From Candidatus Heimdallarchaeota archaeon (lineage in GTDB: Archaea > Asgardarchaeota > Heimdallarchaeia > Heimdallarchaeales > Heimdallarchaeaceae), in contig DAOVER010000015.1 of the NCBI GenBank assembly GCA_030668875.1, positions 1 through 64,000 on the forward strand: DNA of 64,000 nucleotides. The letters run 5' to 3'. The notes beneath the pieces are model-generated. The model was not told the DNA's origin, made no database searches, and saw only the letters and a list, made by a program, of their open reading frames with translations. Made by a program: the position numbers and the translations under genes. Positions 44,183-52,723 of the stretch are shown one piece after another (the stretch's first letter is position 1; each line of letters begins with the position of its first letter).

Positions 44183-45304
44183 TTATTTCCTTTTTCTTAA
44201 AACTGTAACAATTGCAGCTAATGCAATAAACCCTAGAATAACAGATAAGGTTCCATATGAAGCGCCAGAAACATCATTTATAATTGTAAAGACCTTGCTG
44301 GATACCATGACAGTGGGAATTGTAATAGCTTCGTAATCCCAACTAAAGTGAGGTTTCATCCCAATTGCTGCAAAATATACGTAATTGTTGCCAGCATTAA
44401 GTGGAAAGGTATACTCATTTTTTAGTGAGAATGCTCCATCATTTGCCCACCAAAAGGAAATGCCAGGTCCAAGGTGATGTAGACTCTGAAACACTGCATA
44501 TCCGTCATCTTCAACTAGAGCTAGTGGATAGGTTGAGTAATTGTAATCAGCTTCCACATAAGCATCATCAACCGATCTAAGTAATGTTTGAGAAAGAGTA
44601 CTAACATCACTATCATGTAGTTCTGTTGTGACACGAATATCGGTCCAAGTCCATTCAAAGTGATTTACTAGTTGATCTGCATCAGTTGGATAGGATCTAA
44701 CATTACAAACATTCGATGCCTGTTTTCTTTCAGGTGGATTGTCTATTGGGTCTTCTGAAACATAGAAGTATAAATTATCTTTAGCCCATTCCCAACTGAA
44801 GGTTGTGTGATAGATATCAGAAACAACCTCTCCTGCGATAATTGTCAGCAAATGCCAACCTTCTTCTAGAGTTACTGCTATGCCTTGAGTTGTGTTTATT
44901 CCAGAATATTGACCTATATTTGAAATTCCTAGGTCAGTATTGTCTAAATATAAATTGAAATTGCCTTGTAACCTAGTAACATTATACTCACCAAATTCAT
45001 TAGGTTCATTGAAATACCATTGATTAACATAAGATTCTTCCCCGCTATCAGTAAATAAAGTGTCATCAGCAATATCTATGTCAAAACCAAACCATATATC
45101 GTCATCTGTCGTATAGACTTGCTCATTAGCCATTATTGATCTGTTAAATTCTATAAACATTGAAGGACCGAGTTCATAAGTAAAAATTGGTGCAATCTTC
45201 AAAGTAACTGGAACAAGTTTCGTTTCTTGTTCTCCAATTATAGTTAAAGCAGAAAATGTTGATGCCAGAATCAAAACAAGTAAAACAAAATTTTTCTTAT
45301 TCAT
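44183..45304 (-). CDS. Cell-surface protein with signal peptide and C-terminal TM anchor
   Basis: 373 aa. Residues 1-22 are a signal peptide (KKNFVLLVLILASTFSALTI). The body is acidic, aromatic and strand-rich, with several Asp/Glu-Trp segments (WYFNEPNEFGEYN, FSWEWAKDNLYF). The end SVILGFIALAAIVTVLRKRK is a stop-transfer helix with basic tail. Family not recognised. It is convergent with the GRE operon and probably an outward-facing adhesion or binding protein. Confidence 0.65.
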   Translation of the reverse strand: MNKKNFVLLVLILASTFSALTIIGEQETKLVPVTLKIAPIFTYELGPSMFIEFNRSIMANEQVYTTDDDIWFGFDIDIADDTLFTDSGEESYVNQWYFNEPNEFGEYNVTRLQGNFNLYLDNTDLGISNIGQYSGINTTQGIAVTLEEGWHLLTIIAGEVVSDIYHTTFSWEWAKDNLYFYVSEDPIDNPPERKQASNVCNVRSYPTDADQLVNHFEWTWTDIRVTTELHDSDVSTLSQTLLRSVDDAYVEADYNYSTYPLALVEDDGYAVFQSLHHLGPGISFWWANDGAFSLKNEYTFPLNAGNNYVYFAAIGMKPHFSWDYEAITIPTVMVSSKVFTIINDVSGASYGTLSVILGFIALAAIVTVLRKRK

Positions 45305-45728
45305 TTGTCAATACCTTTTTTACATTTGTGTTTCTTCAAGCATAAAAAAATCTTTCCACGTTTGCATGGTGAAACATTAAAATAATAGAAACATTAAAAC
45401 CGTAGTCAACTGATGAGCAGAAACTTACCCAATCTTGTTATGAGGGAAAATGAGGGGAAAAATTTTTAGCGAAAATAAGAAAGAGAGAATATGTTAGTGA
45501 GAATAGGGAAAACTCCTCCTAGCTGACTTTTCTTCGCGTTTATATGCCATTCTGTGGATAAGTAGGTGAAGACAATGGTCTCACAAGCAACAAAACAAAT
45601 ACAAGTAGCTGTCAACCCTCATACAAAAACAGTGATGGAATTGAGAAGGATTATATAGATTTTATTTCAGGAACAATAGCAGAAATTACTGTTGCAGAGA
45701 AGAAGGTGAGTCTTGTAGTAAAGGATAG
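45305..45728. other. 424-bp region between surface-protein genes
   Basis: This stretch has the expected promoter area of the surface protein (minus) and a broken plus-strand gene (45575-45732) with its own TATA-like CGTTTATATGCC (about 45538-45549) and AGGTGA ribosome-binding site. No other gene, RNA or repeat was seen. Confidence 0.5.
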
Positions 45729-45732
45729 TTAA
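45575..45732 (+). pseudogene. Frameshifted small gene relic
   Basis: From ATG 45575 (AGGTGA 7 nt upstream) the frame reads VSQATKQIQVAVNPHTKTV, then MELRR, and soon stops at TAG. The other frame continues with KDYIDFISGTIAEITVAEKK then VSLVVKDS to TAA at 45732. A one-base change would join them into about 52 aa. The start resembles small DNA-binding antitoxin N-termini only vaguely. The end touches the stop of the convergent beta-helix gene. Confidence 0.4.
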
Positions 45733-47276
45733 CTTCTTTTTTTACTTCTTCTTGGAAGTCTTAATACTAAAAGGAATAGAAATAAAATCATAATAGAAGG
45801 TACAAAAAGAATGTTTGCTATAACAGTGTACTCTTCATCAATTTTATCTGAAAGCGGATATGTGTCTGCTGAGTTACTAGCTCCATCTATCTCATAATCT
45901 CCACTTTCAAAGTCACTCCAGAAATTTCCCTCTAAGGTTGTAGGATTGTACCATAGATTTTCTTCACCATCATCATATGCTTGACTCTCACCCATTTGGT
46001 TATTACTGTAAAATTCATTATGATCTATTTGATTCCAATAACTCTCATAATCGATATATACTCCATAATCCCGATTATGATGGAAGTAATTGTAATTAAT
46101 TGAAATATTATTACTATTCATTAAATGAAGACCATTTCCATCGTTATAAGATATGGAATTCTTTTCAATCATATTTTCTGAACATTTATATAAGAAGATA
46201 CCATTTAAACCATTTTGAAGAATTGAATTCCGAGATATCAAGGTACTTACTATACCTTCTGCACTGATTCCTTTATATCTACTCTCTTCGATTTTATTTG
46301 AATAAATAAAAGCCCCAATAATCTCTTTTAAAGATAAACCAATATTATTACTTTGTGAAATGTTATTAAACTGTATTATCGGATAATTAGCAGTTTCATA
46401 AAAGATACTTTCTACAGACTCAATCAATATTCCAACTTCAGTTTTCGAAATACCATTTTTACTTATAAGTAAAGTGTCACAATTTATAGCACGTATACCA
46501 ACATCACCAGCTGAAAAAATTATATTAGATACAACTTTACATCCTTCAGAGTATTCTATATCTATTGAATTATCATCTAAATTATAGTACATATTGTTAA
46601 GAAATGAAAAATGATTGTTATAAATTAATGTCCGGTCAGAGTGACTAGTTAGTATTCCATTATCACACAAGAAAAACTGATTATTATATATATGACAATC
46701 ATCTGAATGACTAATCATAACTGGATATAGACACTTAGAGAAAGTATTGTTAGTTAAATAACAAAACTGAGAATAATAATTGTAAATACCAGCCTCACAT
46801 CTAGAGAAAATATTCCATTCCAATTTAACACGATATGAATTTTCTACTCTTATCCCATTTATCATCGAATATGAGTTACCATTGAAAGTGTTATTGACAA
46901 TGTTTATTGTTTCATTTAGAATGTCTTTGATTTTTATTCCATAAATACCTTCATAAAAAGTACAGTTACGTATTTCGATGTGTTTAGTTGTTTTATAAAT
47001 GTAAATAACATTCTCAGTTGAAGGTTGTCCTGTAAAAATGATATTTTCAATTAAGAAAGGATTTTCAATAGTTCCATTTCCTGTTAAACTAAGTAAATCT
47101 GGATCTGAATCAGAGGTGATTAAAATCTCATTTATTGAATCTAGATTTGGATTTACATTCAATTGCACTAATGAAGAAGAAGTATTAATCAGAGCAAAGA
47201 AAAATAACGAAAATAATAAACATATTAGAAAAGTAGTTTTCAATATATTCTTTTGATTGATACTTTTCCACTTCAT
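45729..47276 (-). CDS. Secreted NosD-like right-handed beta-helix protein, membrane anchored
   Basis: 515 aa. An N-terminal signal/TM (TFLICLLFSLFFFALINTS), then GTIENPFLIENIIF and many 22-24-residue PbH1/NosD repeats of form IxNNxFxxN/Y-GI-(Y/F) from about residue 90 to 400. A NosD-like end follows: AYDDGEENLWYNPTTLEGNF then WSDFESGDYEIDG. The C-terminus is one TM with RRSKKRS. Such solenoids bind or cleave carbohydrates; no catalytic residues are assigned. It begins 21 bp after the GNAT gene on the same strand. Confidence 0.85.
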   Translation of the reverse strand: MKWKSINQKNILKTTFLICLLFSLFFFALINTSSSLVQLNVNPNLDSINEILITSDSDPDLLSLTGNGTIENPFLIENIIFTGQPSTENVIYIYKTTKHIEIRNCTFYEGIYGIKIKDILNETINIVNNTFNGNSYSMINGIRVENSYRVKLEWNIFSRCEAGIYNYYSQFCYLTNNTFSKCLYPVMISHSDDCHIYNNQFFLCDNGILTSHSDRTLIYNNHFSFLNNMYYNLDDNSIDIEYSEGCKVVSNIIFSAGDVGIRAINCDTLLISKNGISKTEVGILIESVESIFYETANYPIIQFNNISQSNNIGLSLKEIIGAFIYSNKIEESRYKGISAEGIVSTLISRNSILQNGLNGIFLYKCSENMIEKNSISYNDGNGLHLMNSNNISINYNYFHHNRDYGVYIDYESYWNQIDHNEFYSNNQMGESQAYDDGEENLWYNPTTLEGNFWSDFESGDYEIDGASNSADTYPLSDKIDEEYTVIANILFVPSIMILFLFLLVLRLPRRSKKRS

Positions 47277-47297
47277 ATCAATTTTCTAGTTGATTTG

Positions 47298-48341
47298 TTA
47301 AGATTTTAAATATTTCTCGATTTCTTCTCTTTTCAATTCAAATTCTAATTCTGTCAGCCATAATTTATGGTTTAATGTCTTATTGATCTTAATCATATGC
47401 TCATTACTCCCAGCATTGCCTGTTATCCAGTACTTAGCATTAGTTTCTTCAAGGAGCTGCAACAAAGATTGATATTTTAACATCAAACCTAATCCCTTCC
47501 CTCTATGTTCTGGAATTACCCCAGTGTCATCTTGCCAGGCTACTTGCTTATTCAATGGATTTGTACTAAAAATAGTATACCCTACAGGTTTGTTCGTTTC
47601 TTCATGTATACATAGAAAAGAATAGTAATTATCACCACCGAGCATTTCAATATCATACATCTCTTTGTATCTTTCAGGAGTTAGAGTATGATCTTCATAA
47701 GTAAGTTTTTCTCTTGGCATATCATTCCATATCTGTTGAACAACAGTAACGAATTCTTCAATGTCAACATGATTTTCAAATGTCATATTCTTAACTTCAA
47801 CAACTCTATAACCTTTCTCCTTTGCTTTTTTCAGAAGTTTATTAGCTTCCTCTCTCACTTTATTGACATTAAATTCTGTTAAATCTGCAGCATTACGTTT
47901 CTCTTGATAGTCATTATCTTTCTTTATTTTTCTTAGAAAGAACTCTCCATTAGATCCTAGAACACTTCCTGCATATATGAGTTTAATTTGCTCCGGGGGT
48001 TTAGTGATAAGAGCTTTAAGCATTGATTTTCCAATCCCTTTTCTTCTGTGCTCTTTAGCAACATATGCAACAAACCAACCTCTATCAAGATTTTCATATT
48101 TTATATTCCATCCGATAATCCCAAAGCCTACAACAAGATCCTCTGAGTTTATTGCTACTGCTCTTAACTTCTTAATCCAATAAACTTCTCTGACTTTCCA
48201 TTTCTTTCTAAACAACTCAATCTCAGGCGGTAAAATTCCCCACTTCTCCTCCTCCTCTAGTTGTTGAAGAGCAAACAGCTGTTCTAAATATTTTACTGGA
48301 ATGTCTTCTTTGTTGCCAACAAGGATTTTGATGTCATTCAT
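47298..48341 (-). CDS. Tandem GNAT-domain acetyltransferase
   Basis: 347 aa with two GNAT folds. The N-terminal one has AYVAKEHRRKGIGKSMLKAL (R/Q-x-x-G-x-G/A acetyl-CoA loop, about residue 105). The C-terminal one has TGVIPEHRGKGLGLMLKYQS (about 290) and then WITGNAGSNEHM. Two-domain GNATs with this VIPEHRGKGLG(xx)K pattern resemble mycothiol-synthase-like acetyltransferases. The acceptor is unknown. It lies upstream of the beta-helix gene, probably co-transcribed. Confidence 0.82.
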   Translation of the reverse strand: MNDIKILVGNKEDIPVKYLEQLFALQQLEEEEKWGILPPEIELFRKKWKVREVYWIKKLRAVAINSEDLVVGFGIIGWNIKYENLDRGWFVAYVAKEHRRKGIGKSMLKALITKPPEQIKLIYAGSVLGSNGEFFLRKIKKDNDYQEKRNAADLTEFNVNKVREEANKLLKKAKEKGYRVVEVKNMTFENHVDIEEFVTVVQQIWNDMPREKLTYEDHTLTPERYKEMYDIEMLGGDNYYSFLCIHEETNKPVGYTIFSTNPLNKQVAWQDDTGVIPEHRGKGLGLMLKYQSLLQLLEETNAKYWITGNAGSNEHMIKINKTLNHKLWLTELEFELKREEIEKYLKS

Positions 48342-48468
48342 TTAGATTATCTCAGATTGAGAAAATAGTTATTGGTTTAAGATTATTATTACTTTGGAGA
48401 TATGTGAGTAAAGAAACAATTAAAATCTTGAAACAATTATACATAATAATTAACCTAGGTTTACTAAA

Positions 48469-49392
48469 ATGTCTACAAAACAAGAGCATCAGCAGATTAC
48501 TTATGTCTGTAATACTTGCACAAAAAAAAGAATTATACTATTTCCAGCAGGAATGGAAATTAAAGTTGATTCAAGAGGCTTAAGTGAGTTTGTAGACATT
48601 CACAAATGCAAAGATGATAAACTGATAGCACTAATCTTGTTTGTTGATGGTCAATACGCAGTCAGATCTCAGGTACCAATAAGCAGCGAGGAAGCTACAA
48701 AATCTATTCCAGACGATCTAGCAAGTATGCCTGTACCAGTTCCAAGAAAGTCAGGGCTAGCAAAAATAAAAATTAACCCTCCTAAAAGCTTCAAAGCTTC
48801 TGTTATTAATGAGTTAATTATTAAAGATAGATTACGACAACTTCAATATTCATTGGAACCAAAAAAAACTGATGATGATCGCGATATAATGATTGATTCT
48901 CAATTCTGTTTTGTTCATATCCGCGCTAATGTTTCCAAGAAAACTGATTTAGTAAAGGCAAAAAGATGGTTCAAAGAAATAGCAAACTTGCTTGAACAAA
49001 CAGTACATATCAACGATGAAGTTTTTACTTTACTTTTGGAATATCTTGAAGAAAAATTAAAGAAGGATGATTTCATCCAAGAATTCAAAGAATTAATGAT
49101 ACTCTTAAATGGACCAGTAACAGTTCCTATCTCTACTAAAAAGTCGATTAAAGATTTTGATAGTAGATGGGGGAGCATAGATGGAAAGTTAACTCTAGGA
49201 GACTATAATAAGTATAATAAACTATTATTAGCTTGCTTAGATAACAAACAGAAAACACTTCTTGATATCTTCTCTCTTATGCAAGGACGCATGAAATTAT
49301 CCTATTTCCTCTCTGCATTTTATGACCTATTCTGTAACGCTTTTATGAAACTAGAAAAACCACAATTCTTCGCAACTTCCGATTTTGAATAG
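48469..49392 (+). CDS. Unrecognised protein with N-terminal zinc-binding domain
   Basis: 307 aa. Residues 10-65 read YVCNTCTKKRIILFPAGMEI... then DIHKCKDDKLIALILFVD, a C-x2-C...H-x-C knuckle followed by beta strands. The remainder is mostly helical and charged (KRWFKEIANLLEQT, EEKLKKDDFIQEFKELMILL). No TM, so probably cytosolic. I know similar zinc-plus-strand starts from Asgard hypothetical proteins, but cannot name a function. It is the only plus-strand gene between 44.2 and 56.4 kb. Confidence 0.65.
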   Translation: MSTKQEHQQITYVCNTCTKKRIILFPAGMEIKVDSRGLSEFVDIHKCKDDKLIALILFVDGQYAVRSQVPISSEEATKSIPDDLASMPVPVPRKSGLAKIKINPPKSFKASVINELIIKDRLRQLQYSLEPKKTDDDRDIMIDSQFCFVHIRANVSKKTDLVKAKRWFKEIANLLEQTVHINDEVFTLLLEYLEEKLKKDDFIQEFKELMILLNGPVTVPISTKKSIKDFDSRWGSIDGKLTLGDYNKYNKLLLACLDNKQKTLLDIFSLMQGRMKLSYFLSAFYDLFCNAFMKLEKPQFFATSDFE

Positions 49393-49418
49393 ACAAATAA
49401 AACAAAAGGGGATTTTGG

Positions 49419-51329
49419 TTAATTTTCACTTATATTTTTCCTCCTCCTAATCCAAATAATAGCAATTATACAAAGAAGTGGTAAGTAGAATGAGATATTT
49501 GCATATGCTATAATTATATTGTATCCTGCAAATTCTAGCCATTCATTAGCTTCTGCAAGATCATAATTATATTTGATAATATCTTTATAATAATGGTAAG
49601 TATTCGCGGGTAAAATCATACTATGACTGATAATGTATTCCCCATTGTGAACAACATGGTTGATATCTTTTCTATCAATAGCATAACAAATAGCTTTTCT
49701 CACAGCAACTGCTTTAGTATAATCTTCTTTACCTTCTGCGGTAAGAAACACAAAGTTATCAACACCACCTACGAAAGGTCTCTGAAGATTAAAGGCCAGA
49801 AAAGTCATTGAATTCCTTGGATAGCTGAAAACAGAGAATCTTTGATCATTTTGCATTTGTTTTCTTTCAGATGGGAAGAACATTAAACCAGTCCAGTCCA
49901 ATTTGCCAGCCTTGAATTCAGCTAATTCTTCAGTAATATCAGATATAACACGTACGTTGAATGTTTCAATATCTAGATCTTGCGTTGTTCCGTCAATTGC
50001 ACCAACATACATCCAGTATGGGCTAGCTTGGAGAACAGTAACGGAGTTTTTGATATAATGATCTAACATGTATTTTCCACAACCAAATGCGGAAGTACTA
50101 TAGTATAACCATGGATTAGTGTCTAGAATACCAGTATAGAAACCAGTACATTCAGCTCCACCAGAAGTGTATGAGACAGTGGGATTTGAGGAATTCAAGA
50201 AGAATTCGGGTAGAATTTCCCAAGGTAGTCTGGCCCAAAAGTCGACGTATTGTTCAATTTCTGGAGTATATGGGTTTCCATCAATCTCAATGTGGAAGGA
50301 TAGTTCATCTACTGGGTCAACATAGCAAGCTGAAATCCAGTTATGATAAGATGGACTTTCACTAACGATTGCGTTTGCCCATGCAAGGTAGGTAAAGACT
50401 GCGTCTTTGGCAGTGACTTGTTGGTTTTCACCATTACTAACTTCACCATTTTTTAGACCTACCATTAAAGGAGTGGTAGTTGGGTCAAGTGGGTCAGAGC
50501 TGGCATCTCTGCCTGTTACGTCAAATGATGGGTTCCACCATACATCATCTCTCATAGTAAATTCGTAATGGAATTCGTCAATTTGTTTCCAATCTGAAAC
50601 TAATGAGGTTTTAAGTGGGACAAAATCAGGACTCCAACCAACAATTGATTCAGCCATTAAGCTGAATATGAAAGAGCTGGATGTATCATCTGTTTGTAAT
50701 GGGTTCAAATCTCTCCAATAAGCATCAGCTATGTTGAATTCAGTTAATGAATCTTGACCTTCATGAAGACCACTATATTCGATGTAAGGTAAGGAGTCAA
50801 TTATTCCCCAGCGCACATCATAACCGAGTGTGTTTGACCATGTAGCAACGTATGATCTCGGTGAGAACAATGGTAGAATATGAACTATCTTATCCATAAC
50901 TAATTGCTGCCAGTTATAGTAGTGTTGCTGTTTTTGTTCAAGATCAGTTATGGTAACACCTTCAATAAGCATATTTTCACTAATGTTTCCATATGGTATC
51001 TCTCTAGGTATTTTTACAGACAAACCATCATAAGAATTAAATGGATTTTGATTTCCTGACAGTCCTATTATGTACATATCATAATCTTGTGTAAGCAGTA
51101 AACATCCAACGAACACTGTCCATTCTTCGACTTTAACTTCTACTTCAATACCGATTTCTCTAAGATACTGAGCTATGTAAAGACCATAGTCAGGTCTTAC
51201 TCCTCCCCCGTTAGTTTTTAGAACTAAATTACAATGAGGTTCAATACTCGCTTGAACACTAACAACTGAATAGAGAATTGACACCGAAAGTAAACTAACA
51301 AAGACTAGCGTATTTGTTTTTTTACACAT
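49419..51329 (-). CDS. Membrane-anchored family-5-like solute-binding protein with permuted order
   Basis: 636 aa. Signal peptide (1-27), then CNLVLKTNGGGVRPDYGLYI and IGIEVEVKVEEW with DYDMYI, a segment that in SBP_bac_5 proteins comes near the C-terminus. The usual N-terminal part follows (about 190-330): LNPLQTDD, VSDWKQIDEFHYEFTMRDDV, VTAKDAVFTYL. The VAVRKAICYAIDRKDIN segment (about 540) leads to NEWLEFAGY and then a C-terminal TM with RRRKN. It probably binds peptides or other ligands at the cell surface. No permease or ATPase gene is close by. TATA CCTTATAAGT at 51371-51380. Confidence 0.82.
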   Translation of the reverse strand: MCKKTNTLVFVSLLSVSILYSVVSVQASIEPHCNLVLKTNGGGVRPDYGLYIAQYLREIGIEVEVKVEEWTVFVGCLLLTQDYDMYIIGLSGNQNPFNSYDGLSVKIPREIPYGNISENMLIEGVTITDLEQKQQHYYNWQQLVMDKIVHILPLFSPRSYVATWSNTLGYDVRWGIIDSLPYIEYSGLHEGQDSLTEFNIADAYWRDLNPLQTDDTSSSFIFSLMAESIVGWSPDFVPLKTSLVSDWKQIDEFHYEFTMRDDVWWNPSFDVTGRDASSDPLDPTTTPLMVGLKNGEVSNGENQQVTAKDAVFTYLAWANAIVSESPSYHNWISACYVDPVDELSFHIEIDGNPYTPEIEQYVDFWARLPWEILPEFFLNSSNPTVSYTSGGAECTGFYTGILDTNPWLYYSTSAFGCGKYMLDHYIKNSVTVLQASPYWMYVGAIDGTTQDLDIETFNVRVISDITEELAEFKAGKLDWTGLMFFPSERKQMQNDQRFSVFSYPRNSMTFLAFNLQRPFVGGVDNFVFLTAEGKEDYTKAVAVRKAICYAIDRKDINHVVHNGEYIISHSMILPANTYHYYKDIIKYNYDLAEANEWLEFAGYNIIIAYANISFYLPLLCIIAIIWIRRRKNISEN

Positions 51330-51577
51330 ATAGAATTCACCAAGAGAATTGTTATTTTATGAGTATATGCACTTATAAGGAGTTTGCGAGTTTTAGGTCC
51401 TTTCTACAAATCTTGATGATTTTTTCAGTTTTGAACAACCTTGTTGCTAAGGTGGTTATCTAGGAACTACGTCTATACAAGAAGGTCTAGCATCACTTCT
51501 AAATTGATCTATCTCCCTTATAGGAAGGTATTATTGAAATTGAGAAGTCAAATAAAATAGCGAATAGGCGCTCTTCC
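51330..51577. other. 248-bp gap with promoter of the solute-binding protein gene
   Basis: Holds the TATA box at 51371-51380 for the gene ending at 49419. No other feature seen. Confidence 0.4.
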
Positions 51578-52603
51578 TCAATTAACCTTTTCTTCTAATA
51601 AGGTGACTTGATCCCTATACTTCTTCCATTTCTTTGATAAGAAAACAAGAATTAAACATGGAATTACATTTACTGTAAGTAGAAGTGCTCCATAAATGAG
51701 AAACTCACCATCATAAAAACAATGGACCATAATTAGATATCCTGCAGCATTTAACCATTCAAATGCCAAATCTGCATTTCTATTATAAATCGGTAAATCA
51801 TTATTTATCCAATAACTCTCATATGGTAGAATAATGGAATCAATAATCGATGCTTCCCCATCAAAGATTTGGTAATTTATATCCTCTCGGTCTATAGTAT
51901 AGCATATTGTTTTACGTACTCCACTTGCCACAGAATTAAGTTCCTTTCCAGGCGCTGTTATATATACATAATTGTCACAACCTCCAACAAAGGGTCTTTG
52001 CAAGTTAAACCCAAGATAAATAGATTGATTGTAAGATTCATGAACTAAAGTAACTATTGGGAATAAGCAGACTAGCTTATCCATAGCAAGATCTTGGAAT
52101 TCAAGTAAATAGTCTCTCTTCTTAATTGGATTTGACTCATTTGTTGCATTAACTAACAAATTGTTTGCTAGCATCACATAAGGTATAGTTAGATTCAGAT
52201 TTGTTGGATTATTATAATTACTTACATTCCAAAAAAGCTGTTCTGTTATTTCAGAAGTATTCAGACTTATGAGAAATAAATCATAATCATGGGTAACATT
52301 CAGTTGAGAACTGAATATTCCTCTTTCTACTACTTTCATTTCAACTTCAATTAGTATTGATCTAAGATTCTTAACAATAATTAATCCAATATCAAGCAAT
52401 CTATCTTCAGCTGTAGTTTTGAGAACTAAATTGCATATAGGTTCAGGATAGTTTGGACCTTCATTGAAAATTATTGGTGGAGGGTTCCTTTTCTTCCAGT
52501 GCATTATGAAAAATCTTGTTGAAAAAACTAAATCTGTTAAAATTAAAATAATCATCAAACTAGAAACAACTATAACTATAGTTTTCTTTGTCTTATTTTT
52601 CAT
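51578..52603 (-). CDS. Short, degenerate solute-binding-protein paralogue (second-lobe remnant)
   Basis: 341 aa. It keeps the permuted first segment (ICNLVLKTTAEDRLL, VEMKVVERG, DYDLFLISLN) and joins it directly (YLGFNLQRPFVGG) to the final segment (GVRKTICYTIDREDINYQIF, AFEWLNAAGY), followed by a TM. The roughly 320-residue middle present in its neighbours (about 190-510 of the 636-aa gene) is missing in frame. In the family that middle holds lobe I/II, so this is close to a single lobe. The ancestral start and promoter lie at 52661/52680 but are followed by an in-frame stop. A reassigned ATG 52603 with an N-terminal TM is used instead. Confidence 0.6.
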   Translation of the reverse strand: MKNKTKKTIVIVVSSLMIILILTDLVFSTRFFIMHWKKRNPPPIIFNEGPNYPEPICNLVLKTTAEDRLLDIGLIIVKNLRSILIEVEMKVVERGIFSSQLNVTHDYDLFLISLNTSEITEQLFWNVSNYNNPTNLNLTIPYVMLANNLLVNATNESNPIKKRDYLLEFQDLAMDKLVCLFPIVTLVHESYNQSIYLGFNLQRPFVGGCDNYVYITAPGKELNSVASGVRKTICYTIDREDINYQIFDGEASIIDSIILPYESYWINNDLPIYNRNADLAFEWLNAAGYLIMVHCFYDGEFLIYGALLLTVNVIPCLILVFLSKKWKKYRDQVTLLEEKVN

Positions 52604-52658
52604 CTTATGTTTTCATCCTTCTTACTCTACAAGGGATTTACATTGAATCATCCAGATT

Positions 52659-52689
52659 CATGTATTATACTATTATACACTTATAAATA
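52659..52689 (-). promoter_or_regulatory. Relic leaderless promoter and start of the short paralogue
   Basis: The CTTATAAATA box (52680-52689) and the ATG at 52661 match the arrangement of the intact paralogue (TATA 56401-56410, ATG 56382). Here the frame ATG AAT CTG GAT GAT TCA ATG TAA stops after seven codons, so the present coding start must be further on at 52603. Confidence 0.55.
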
Positions 52690-52723
52690 TTAACAAAATT
52701 TTTTAACAGATTCCCATGAAATT

